64,000 bases of DNA from Nemophila menziesii (taxonomy: Eukaryota > Streptophyta > Magnoliopsida > Boraginales > Hydrophyllaceae): assembly GCA_029959085.1 (NCBI GenBank), contig JARWIR010000031.1, forward strand, positions 6,944,001 to 7,008,000. The letters run 5' to 3'. Position numbers and translations under genes: made by a program. Within the stretch, counting starts at the first letter, position 1. Each line of letters opens with the position of its first letter. Positions 46,099 through 55,300 of this stretch are shown here, one piece after another. The notes beneath the pieces were generated by a model. That model saw only the letters and a program-made list of their open reading frames with translations. It did no database searches and was not told the origin of the DNA.

Positions 46099-46858
46099 GG
46101 TGAAAAGAGGTGGGTTATGGAGGAGGAATGAAGGAGAGAGAGAAGGGAGTGATTTGGTGGAGAAGCTAGAGCTTTAGGCGGCGGAAATAAGGTGTATAAG
46201 TCGCCGGAAATCGCAGCAGCGGCGTTGGAGCGGGTAGGATTTTGTTTAAAAGAGAGGAATGAAGACCAAATGATGACTGACGGGTTTTTTAATCACGACA
46301 AAACCTAACTCGTGGTGTACCGCGACAACTGTGCGGTGTACCGCACTGTAAAGATAAACTGGGCGAAAAATAAAGGAAAAAATAAAAAGGCAGAAACCCT
46401 GGATCGCGGTGTACCGCGGAGTGGTCCGGTGCACCGCAAAAACGTTCGTCGAAGACACTAAGAAGGAATTTTTTGGTTCTTTTAAAAACACCCGAAACAC
46501 ATTCGAAACTTCCCCAAAAGATTCGGAATGGTATAAAACTTACAAGATAATTTTTGTTTTGAAAAGATACAACAAGGAAATCCCGAAATCACATAAAACA
46601 GTTTATTTCACAAATACCTCTATATTTTCTAAAAAGTACAAAAAGACCCAATGTAAAAACAAAGCAATATTAAGCATGAAAAGGTAAAGACTCACAAGAT
46701 ATTAGCACATAGAGGATAAAACACATAAACACATAATAACACACAAATCAACAAAGAGAAAAAGGAAAGAAATCACCGGATTTTTGTTTTACGGGATTTG
46801 AGCGTCTTTTTGTATATTATTCCATTTTCTTGACGCTCAACACCTACAATGAATATTA
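46099..46858 (-). promoter_or_regulatory. Element I spacer with paired palindromes upstream of ORF2
   Basis: Palindromes GGTGTACCGCG (about 46314), GCGGTGTACCGC (about 46333), GCGGTGTACCGC (about 46404) and CCGGTGCACCGC (about 46426) form two pairs about 20-22 bp apart, 215-340 bp upstream of the ORF2 start in sense. The 46100-46230 stretch is the purine-rich leader. The rest is AT-rich without a gene. Confidence 0.6.
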
Positions 46859-47911
46859 CTATGGTATCCGAGGTGGAATGGATCCGGAAATATTATTAGC
46901 ATTTTTCACGATCCATATCGGCTTTTCCCACGAGGGTATCAAAGACCCGTATTCAAGTTGTTTGTGGTAATGGCACGTAGAAACATGATGACCGGGTTTA
47001 CCACAATAATTGCATGAACTTCTTTCTCGAATAGAATTATCATGTGAGGGTTTTGAACACGATTTTTCCTCATTTTTTTGAATATCCAAATTATCACTCA
47101 AATATAATTTTTCTTTGAAAAGACCATTTGAATACAAAGGAGTGACATTTAAATAAGGATGATTTTCTAAAGTTTTAAGAGCAAGGGAAAATGCTTCATC
47201 CATTTTTTCAAAACCTTCTATATTTTTCTTCATAGGATGTTGACTTTTATTTGAAAAGAAAATGTTTTCAAAGCAAGGGTTTTTAGTATTACCCAAAATA
47301 TCATCTAAAGTGATACAACAATTATAACAATTCTTTTGCTCAACTTTAGCCTTTTTCAACATTAGGTTATTCAAATGGATTTGAGAATCAAGAATTTTTA
47401 GAAGGGATGAAATATGCCTAATATCATCAAAATAATAAGGAGGTGACAAAGAGTTAGGATAGATTGCTACCTCATGGTTTGGTTTAGGATTGTCATGAGA
47501 TTCGTCATGGATTAAGATTTCTTTTTGTTCGTCATTCTCGACAATTCCATATAGAAACTCCAAACGATCCCAAAGCTCTTTTGCGGAATTACAATCTAAC
47601 ATTTGTGAGAAAATTTCTTCTGAAATTCCACAAATTAGAGTGTACATCGGTTTTGCATTTTGAGTGAGCTTAGCATTATCCTCAACGGTGAGTTCATCAT
47701 AATCTTTTTCTTCTTGATTTAGCTTAAGAACTCCCGCTTCATTTAACTCCTCTTTATATGGAAAGAATGGACTTTCCATAAGCATTCTTCATTGATCGGG
47801 ATCTTCGGCTTTGATAAATTCCTCCATTTTTGTTCTCCAAGCAAAATAGTAAGTTCCTACAAAAAGTGGAGGTCGGGTAGAAGACGACTCTTCCAAAAGA
47901 TTAAATTCCAT
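46859..47911 (-). pseudogene. Element I gag (Copia type), one internal stop
   Basis: Probable start MEFNLLEESSSTRPPLF at 47911, 43 bases after the primer site. The expected Copia pattern follows: RPPLFVGTYYFAWRTKMEEFI. A TGA at 47789-47791, likely a mutated Trp codon, stops translation after 40 codons; the frame then stays open for 308 codons. It contains ISEEIFSQMLDCNSAKELWD, the UBN2-type Copia gag core, and a zinc knuckle CNYCGKPGHHVSTC near the C-terminus. The reading ends in PPRIP with no protease. Single-stop damage in an element with near-identical LTRs suggests recent loss or mobilisation in trans. Confidence 0.85.
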
Positions 47912-47953
47912 ATCGTTTACTCTACTAACGATTAAGCTATTCACGTAGAGTTA

Positions 47954-47966
47954 GGCTCTGATACCA
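47954..47966 (-). other. Element I primer binding site (initiator tRNA-Met)
   Basis: Sense TGGTATCAGAGCC, two bases from the 5' LTR: the standard Copia primer site. Confidence 0.93.
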
Positions 47967-47968
47967 AT

Positions 47969-49367
47969 TGAAAGTCCTAGAGGGGGGGGTGAATAGGATT
48001 ACTAATAAGATTAATGCCTAATTAAAAATCTTTTGGACAATTATAAGTTTAAGAGAAAACTTCTAAGTCAACTAATATATCAAACACTTATGGGATCATG
48101 CAAAGGATAAGTTAGAGGCTTGATATATAAGTTTAACAAGTAAAACAAGTTTCTAATCTCTTACTACTCTAGATGACAATATGTTAGATAAACTAGATAA
48201 TCAATATCACAATATTCATACTAGCATATTATCAAACATGTAAAGTGCGGAAAGTAAATAGAGTAGGGATAGAAAGATACACACGATTTATAGTGGTTCG
48301 GTTTCCCTACATCCACTACCTAAGGAAGCCTCCTTAGGATTTCAAGCTTTTCACTAAGCTCCCGTGTCTCTCTTAACCGGGTCGAGAACACAATAACCCT
48401 TACAACCTCTTCGATAACACGAAGGACAAACTCTTCGAAACCACGAAGGAAACTCTTGTGTAATCACAACACAAGGACACCAAGTATACTCCCTATACTT
48501 GAATTCTCTCTTAATCTATCTGTTACAAGAACTAGACTTAAGAGGATAAATACAAAGTGTTTAAGGGGTGAAACTACTTTGCTTAACAATCTCCTAATGA
48601 GTAGATATAACACTTAAGCATGAAAGACTCCTCTTGAGTGGATAGAACTTTGTGGCTTATTTGATTAACTCCTTGAATGAGTTGGATAGGACTTATAAGC
48701 TCACTAAGATTGATTTTGACAATGTATAGCTCTTGACACCTTCTTGAATGATAACAATTAAGCTCCTTAATGTTTGTAATTTGTTGGTGTAGTTGTAGCC
48801 TTCAAAGAGCTTCAATTTATAGCTGAAAATTGCTTCCAACGGTCATAAGGCTTGAGTCCAACGGATCTATTAATTTCCCCAACGGATATATTTCTTATGA
48901 CTTAACTTTGTGCAGAAAAACCTTCCTTGCGTTGTACCGCAGGTATCGTGCGGTGTACCGCACATCAACGGTTAGATTTTCTATCTCTCTGACCGGACTA
49001 GCCATGCACCGTGCCCTGGTCCGCATTCTTGGTCCGGTGTACCGCACCATATGTCCGGTGTACCGCACCAAACATCTTTGATAGAATTGACCTATGCTTT
49101 GATGCTCGGATCAATAAATCTTCTTCACGAAAGTTGTAGATAACATCATTCTTATAAACATTGCAGTTGATCATTAAGGATATATCTCAAAGTATATACA
49201 GATATGAATAAAAGTATATGTAAGAGATATAATAAGAATGATATGTAAAGTGTTTTTGATGAACAATAGTGCTAGTAAGGATGTATATAACAAGAGTAAT
49301 TAGCACACTAATCATAAGAGGATTTGTCACATTAAAACAACCTATTAAGGGAAGCTATATGCCAACA
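47969..49367 (-). repeat. Element I 5' LTR
   Basis: 1399 bp, TGAAAGTCCTAG... to ...GCCAACA. Palindromes at about 48932, 48949, 49034 and 49046. It retains the 22-bp unit lost in the other LTR. Confidence 0.93.
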
Positions 49368-50472
49368 AAATCTCCACAATTGACCTGATCAACAAACAAA
49401 GTAAAGTCAATAGACAATGGTGATGAAACTGTTGGGTTCGAAGCATGTAACACAATCTTCCTTGAAACTGAAAAGAAAGAGGCATCGCCACATACTATAG
49501 AAATTAGCGTGGAGGTTCTAGAAGAAGAAGAAGAACCAACCAAGCCTAGCCAAGAAGAAGATGAGTTTGTACTTCTCCTCAAGGACATGCACGAAGAGAT
49601 CAGAACAGTCATAGAGTTACAAGCTAGTAGAGCTATAGAAAAAGAGGAATAAGCCTTAAGTGAGAAGAAAGAATAGTAGGTTGCACCTGCTATGCAAATA
49701 GGAAAAGAAGAAGTGGTTGCACCTGCTGTGCAAAAAGAAGAAGAAGAAAAGAAGGTGGGCTCGCCACTAAGTAGTTCATCAATGTCATCATCCAAACCTA
49801 TAATTCATCAAAAGGCTGACATTGAACTCAAAACATTCGGCGAGGCGTACAGTGAAGAAAAATCAACGCCCAGATACTCGAGATAGTTAAGAAAGAGCTT
49901 ACACCACAACAGGTATTCACGAAGGTTGTTCCAAAGAAAGATGCGAGTGTACAAGCCATGGTAGAGACTGGGATTCAAACTGAGAGAGTCTCGAGAAGAA
50001 TAAAGAAGTAGCTACCACCTAAGCTTCAAGATCTAGGAATTTTTAACCTTCCCATTCAAATTAGTGAAAAGCTCAAGGTGAAAGCTATGTGTGATGTAGG
50101 TTCAAGTGTGAATCTTATGCCGATAAAAAAAAAGCTATGTATGATGTGGGTTCAAGTGTGAATTATATGCCCAAGTCTGTGTTCGATAGGCTTAGCATCA
50201 AGAAGGTAGAGAAAGCTCCAGTGAAACAACAATTCATGGATATCTCAGTATCGAGGACATGGGGAACAGTGGAGGATGTTCATGTCCAAGCAGGTAACTT
50301 AACCATCCCTACTGACTTTTTTATTATTGATTATGATGCATGTAATTTAGTTATGATCATACTTGGAAGGCCTATCCTCGCCACAAGTCAAAGAATCATA
50401 AACTTCCAGGAGGGAACAGTGACCCTCCGTGCTAAAAACGTATCCGAGACATTCTATGTCTTGTGTAATTAA
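49368..50472 (+). pseudogene. Element H gag-protease linker and aspartic protease, broken
   Basis: Resumes element H after the Copia-like insertion. Glu-rich linker with a duplicated VAPA(M/V)Q unit (49680-49735). Protease begins PKLQDLGIFNLPIQI (about 50020). The active site is duplicated by a 50-bp tandem repeat (50081-50130 and 50131-50172), which shifts the frame; the second copy reads YDVGSSVNYMPKSVFDRL and keeps its Asp. Then VEDVHVQAGNLTIPTDF and MIILGRPILATS, the C-terminal protease box, to the stop at 50472. The usual plant Ty3/gypsy order continues into RT, but here the next recognisable sequence is the integrase C-terminus. Confidence 0.85.
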
Positions 50473-50860
50473 CCCAGGAAGTTAGATCCGACATTTCATG
50501 TCATCCACATTGCTACTAGGAACAAAGTCCCAGAATAAATCCACGCAAAACTTATGGATACTAGACTAAAGAGTGAGTTTGGGGTAGGCCACGAAGTTGT
50601 ATGAAAGACCCGAAAACCAGAAAATATGTCAGAAAGTCACAAAGATTCGTGGATCGGACCATTTGTCGTCACACAGGTTGTTTCAGCAAAAGTGATTGAG
50701 ATCATACCCACGAGGGGTCTAAAACAGAGATTGATAGATGTTCATAGCCTTTCTCTTTGTTGGGGAGGTTACATAGGAAAAAGCTGATAGAGGTAACGCG
50801 TCTAACTTTGAAAGACGTTAAACAAAAGGGTTGTCCGGAAGACAATCCGCAATTTTTTTT
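50473..50860 (+). pseudogene. Element H integrase C-terminal remnant
   Basis: SWIGPFVVTQVVSAKVIEI (about 50646-50702) is the GPY/F-type C-terminus of plant Ty3/gypsy integrases, followed by the tail VTRLTLKDVKQKG (about 50790-50830). Everything from RT to the integrase core is deleted between 50472 and about 50620. The tail has counterparts at 29410-29450 (element 2) and 7480 (element 1), linking the WNNQW ORF end to the ancestral pol end. Confidence 0.72.
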
Positions 50861-51850
50861 ATGTTTTTAGTTTATGTTTGGATTATTTTTTTCAGTAAGT
50901 ATTGCAGTAATGAGGAAGGTATTAGTGTTTTTGATGTGTTGGTAATCTTATGAATTGAGTTCGGGAGAAGAAACCAAGTTTTTTTGGAAATCCGACAGTT
51001 ACTTGCGGTACACCGCACCCCAGCCGTGGTGCACCGCACCTGAGAAAAGGGTCAAGACAGTCAATGAATTGGGTACACGTGTGAGGCTTCTAATGGAAAC
51101 CGTATCGTCACTCATGCGTGTACCGTGCCACGGTGTTGAATAGAAGAGTCATCGCTACACCGCACCCCAACCGCGGTGCACCGCGCCAAAGAAAAACCGT
51201 CGCCACAGGTAGGAAATTAGGTCACATGCAGGGAGTAGTACGTACCCCGCGGTACACCGCACATCCCTCGCGATGCACCGCACGCAGAGAAATCATCATC
51301 ACAATACGACAAATTGGGTTTGAATACGAGACCCCTAAAGGAAAACTGTGTCGACCTTCGCGCAAGACCGTGACACCCTGAGGATCAAAGGATTTCCGCG
51401 GTACACCACACCAACCCCGCGGTGCACTGCACGACGCTGCCAGAACACGGGAAAAAGAGGTTTGATATATAATTGCTTTGTAAAGACCTAATCCTTATAT
51501 ATCTTTCTTCCCCAAGCCTCCATAAATCAATTGAAAGCTTCTACAAACCTTCATCACACATCAAAACACTCCCCAATCAGCATAAATTCACATGCAGTTC
51601 CTTCCCTACATAATTATAACAAATATTAAACCTCCCAAATCAAGCCAAAACACTTAGAATTCAAAAGCCAAATTTTCTAAATATTTTTCCAACAATTTCT
51701 TACACCCATACCAATTAAGTAAGAGTTCATCATATCGACATAAATATTCATCATCCTTACTTCTTTCCTAACCCAAATAACACTTTATCTACCCACGATA
51801 GAGGGGTAATAATCTTATAGAGTGTTCAATCTTTGAGTTGGAGGTCAATT
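50861..51850 (+). promoter_or_regulatory. Element H spacer: array of paired palindromes
   Basis: GCGGTACACCGC and GTGGTGCACCGC near 51004 and 51024; ACACCGC and GCGGTGCACCGC near 51153 and 51170; GCGGTACACCGC and GATGCACCGC near 51250 and 51271; GCGGTACACCAC and GCGGTGCACTGC near 51399 and 51419. Four pairs with 17-21 bp between partners and about 100-150 bp between pairs. An AC-rich leader with TTATATATC near 51495 runs to the ORF2 start. Confidence 0.62.
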
Positions 51851-51853
51851 GAG

Positions 51854-52880
51854 ATGACGAAAATAACAGCACCATTATCCACTGTTAGGGAGATGAAGAA
51901 GAATTATGGCAAGGTATTGGGTACTATTGAGAATAAAATGATTGAGAAAGGTGCAAGTTCATGTACAAATCAAAAGGGTAAAACAAGTCAAGATAATAAA
52001 GAAAAGCAGTCGGTGGTGAAATCAAAGAGCAAAGCAGTTACAACTTTCAAGGAAAAGACACTGCAACCTCTACAAATCGAGATTCCTATACCCGAGATGA
52101 ATGAATCTTAAAAGGTCTTGTTAGCTTCCTAAAAAACACATTTACCTAACTTACCTTTTGCTCATGAGAGAATATTTGAAAAAGAAGTTGGAGAAGGTGA
52201 TTACTAGAGATTTCTATAGATTAGAGAGAAATTGGGTTGGAGTACATTCATGATGAGACGTTCAAGTTTATGTATGGATTTAGTTTTCAAGTTCTATTTA
52301 GGCCTTTTCAGCCGAGATAGTGAAGGTCGTATTCCAGTTAGAGGAAATTAGTCCCCTTTACGGTTGAAGAGATTCAAAACCACTTTGAGTTCAAGAAACT
52401 GGTTGGACCATGCAAGTATCAAAAAGTGGTGGAGAATATCAAGACTTTCAATTGAGATCAACTTTTTGAGCATGTGTTGGATGAAGAAAATGTTCGAGCG
52501 CACGAAGGAGAACAGAAGGCACCTTGGCCTTACAAATATCTCCAACCTGATATAAGAGTTTGGCACAATTTCCACACACCAAATGCATTTGGTAACATGC
52601 GAACCTCGGGTGTAACTAAGAGAAACACCATCTTTTTGAATTGTGTTTTAGGAGGGGAAGAAGTAGATGTGGCACAGTTGATCTTTGAGGAGGTAATTCT
52701 ATTTTTGATCTCCGCTCTTGTTATTTAATGTGAAATATCCAACTATGATCACGTGCCTAGTACGAAAAGAGAATATGATTCAGGGTGAAGAAGGGAAATT
52801 GATGTATGCAGTAAGTAATAATATCAACAATGTGCAAGGAAGAAGACTATGTGAAGCTGATTTTTATAAGAAAAAATAAT
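51854..52880 (+). pseudogene. Element H ORF2 (plant transposon-protein type), frameshifted
   Basis: ATGACG at 51854 after the TTTGAGTTGGAGGTCAATTGAG tract. Residues 1-86 (to 52111) are Lys/Thr-rich, ending IEIPIPEMNES. After stops and frame shifts, FEFKKLVGPCKYQKVV (about 52380-52430), FEHVLDEENVRAHEGEQKAPW and PYKYLQPDIRVWHNFHTPNAFGN, then FLNCVLGGEEVDVAQLIFEEV (52630-52700). These match element G ORF2 residue for residue over most of the block. A tail, YPTMITCLVRKENM and GEEGKLMYAVSNNINN, reaches about 52880. Element H shows no 3' LTR afterwards. Confidence 0.72.
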
Positions 52881-54165
52881 CCAGTAAGGTGAAAATGTGG
52901 GATGGTGGGAAGAGAACCGGGGTATATGTGGATGAAGTAATGCAAATAGGAAGAGATGGCCCAGTACTTGAGAGCGTAAGTTTAATTTGACGACTGAAAA
53001 TGCATAAGTTAAAAATCAATATATTAATCTTTTTGTTTAAGATTTTGTAGGTAATTGGTACAGTGATCGACATATTGGTGAGGGAACATAAAGGAGAAGA
53101 TCGTTTCTGGGACAAGGAATTCTCAAGACTACTCATTGAAACACACGTGCCCACTTATACTATTGTAAGAAGAAAGAAAATATATCTTTTATGAATAAAA
53201 AATATAAGATAAAAGGTGATTTTTATAATGAAGGTGTTGAGGAATGAGCACAAATGAGATGATCTTTCGAAAGAAGTTTGAGAACTGTTTATAAAATACC
53301 ACATAATCAATAGGTTTACACTTTTTCGATACAAATGGGACATGGTGTGGCGACTCTATGGAGTCTTCTGGTGTATGAAAGAGGACATAATAATTTCTTC
53401 TATTTCAACTGAATGCCAGATACAACGAGTAAGATGGAAGGTGGACGAGGAAATGAAAATGCAAAGAGATTATATGATTACCTAATAATGAGGGTGATAA
53501 AAAGAGCATAAAATAATATCACCAAATACTGACCAAAAGAAACTATTGTAAATATGCACATAAACAATAGGAATACGCGCATAGTAGATTCCGGGATATA
53601 CATTCTTATGTATACATACGTCATGTACAACATGAAATTGGTAAAAAAAAGTTCTCTCTTAGATTAAAGTAGAAGAAAAGAGATCGTTTATTGTATCGAA
53701 GATATTGACAACCTATGATGCGGTATATGATGCTACAACATACAAGGTATATGAATATTGAAACTTTGATTTATGAATCAATTTGTATTGTTGCTTGTAT
53801 ATCTTGTATTTGTTTGCATAGATGAATCCAAATGTGCTACAAACTGGTATTGATGAAGGGGTGAGGAGGAAATGTAGGAAATGGAAAATAATAATGAAGG
53901 GGATCAAGGACCTGGCAGTAGCGCACAAGCAACTCAGGAATCTCCTAGAAAAGAAAGAGGGCAAAAGGTGAAAACCTGAAAACAAACTTACTTAGAATAC
54001 AAAAACCCTGACTTCCAATCAACATGTAAGAATAATAAATAGGTTTATACTAATATGAAACACTAATAAAAATGTTTGTTTTGTATATGTAGGTATACAC
54101 CAGAAGCTCCACGAAGAAGTGAGAGATGTAGACGAATGCAAATGATAGATTTATAAGATGATAGT
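52881..54165 (+). pseudogene. Ulp1-like (SENP-type) protease relic with introns
   Basis: Coding pieces are separated by GT...AG intervals: about 52977-53052, 53163-53231, 53746-53821 and 53969-54092. Exon readings include KMWDGGKRTGVYVDEVMQIG, then VIGTVIDILVREHKGEDRFW, then WSLLVYERGHNNFFYFN with MPDTTSKMEGG, then IVDSGIYILMYTYVM. These fit the Ulp1 cysteine-protease blocks HWSLLV, YDSM and DCGxYxL, but the catalytic His reads Leu (TLWS), the Asp reads Asn (FFYFN, followed by a stop) and the Cys reads Ser (DSG). Ulp1-like genes are known cargo of MULE (Kaonashi type); the facing MULE transposase supports that. The first exon may belong to element H. Family call moderate. Confidence 0.55.
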
Positions 54166-54180
54166 CTTGTACAAATTGAA

Positions 54181-54222
54181 TAATAATGATAATAATAATA
54201 ATAACAATAATAATAATAATAA

Positions 54223-54253
<31 letters not shown>

Positions 54254-54300
54254 AAGAAGAAGAAGAAGAAAAAGAAGAAGAAGAAGAAGAAGAAGAAGAT
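54181..54300 (+). repeat. Compound microsatellite (AAT)n(AAG)n
   Basis: About 45 bases of AAT-type repeat with interruptions, then about 75 bases of near-perfect AAG repeat. It directly follows the Ulp1-like relic. Confidence 0.95.
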
Positions 54301-54479
54301 TAGATGCTTCGTTTAGTGTTTATGGAATATTATTAGACTAATAATTACTTTTTTAAGTTGTTAATTTTAACGATTAGATTTGTGGTAGTTGTTTATGGAT
54401 TATTATTAGATTAATAATCACTATATGATATGTCTAGCAAAACACACAAAGTTACTTACAAAAATATATAACACCAAAG

Positions 54480-55075
54480 TAGACTTGTTTGGTGGAGAAA
54501 ATTCCACCAAATGACTAACTATACAATGAACCATGAATATCGAAAAACAAAGGAGTTATGTTGATAACACTTCCTAAACTAAAATTATGACAAACTAAAT
54601 CGACCAAAAAAATAACACATCAAAAACTGAAACAACAACCAAGAAGATAAAAAAATGTAATATAAAACAAACAAAAAAGATTCATTTGGTGGGAATATCC
54701 CATTTGAAGTATTATACAAACAAAGCCCAGAAAAATAAAATATTTCTTAACAACACTTAAAAATATAAACTAGGAGTTGAGACAAACAATTTCAACGAAG
54801 TAAAGTACATACAAACCTAAAACCAATCATTACTTATAAGAAATAGGATAAAGAAAAAATGCAAATTCATTTGGTGAGAAAAGATCCCACCAAATGAAGT
54901 AATATACAAAGTAGCCTCGGAAGTTAAAATTTAAAAGAGCAATCATGACAAAATAGAGTTTTAATTTTAGACACAAAAACCCAACAAAAAAACACTATAA
55001 GAACTAAAAAAATAAGGAGGAAATAGTACAACATATAGAGTATGGTTTGGTTGGAAAAATATCACCAAATGAAAA
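54480..55075. repeat. Four degenerate tandem units with a TTTGGTGGGA/TCCCACCAAA palindrome
   Basis: Inverted repeats at 54488-54511, 54683-54706, 54868-54896 and 55044-55071, spaced about 180-190 bp. Each is followed by a related AT-rich filler (AGTAATATACAAA or similar). A fifth copy, GGTTGGTGGGAAAAATCCCACCAA, in the transposase locus at 56429-56455 is nearly perfect. The region lies between the Ulp1-like relic and the transposase. No coding sequence. Confidence 0.75.
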
Positions 55076-55300
55076 ACTATTTAAACAAAATATTGGAAAA
55101 AATGTAATTTAGAAAGGCTATAATATATAAATGATTAATAATATCACAAACAAACTTATTTAAAGTGGAAATCGTAAACAACACAATACGAAACTTTGAG
55201 GAATCTTAAATCTTATCACAATTATTATTATCATTTTAACAAATCAATTGGAAATGAAAAAGTAAAATCATAAAGTTTCTCTGTTGTTCTAATTCCCAGA

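Larger units (their letters stand above)
42370..49367 (-). mobile_element. Element I: Copia-like non-autonomous LTR retrotransposon
   Basis: LTRs 42370-43746 and 47969-49367 (TGAAAGTCCT... to ...GCCAACA on the plus strand), perfect duplication AAATC (42365-42369 and 49368-49372), initiator-tRNA-Met primer site and a GGGGGAGAT polypurine tract: all are Copia hallmarks. Sense order: gag (47911-46859), palindrome spacer (46440-46310), ORF2 (46098-44857), minisatellite-like non-coding DNA, 3' LTR. No protease, integrase or RT. The LTRs are nearly identical apart from a 22-bp gap and few substitutions, so it is fairly recent, yet gag carries a stop. Confidence 0.92.

Noticed and set aside
42370..49367. 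Possible autonomous Copia
   Set aside because: No protease, integrase, RT or RNase H motif found in any frame of the internal region.
49355..49795. 146-codon Ser-rich minus-strand frame
   Set aside because: Antisense shadow of the Glu-rich gag-protease linker of element H.
54181..54300. Coding poly-Lys/Glu tract
   Set aside because: Simple microsatellite without a supported frame.
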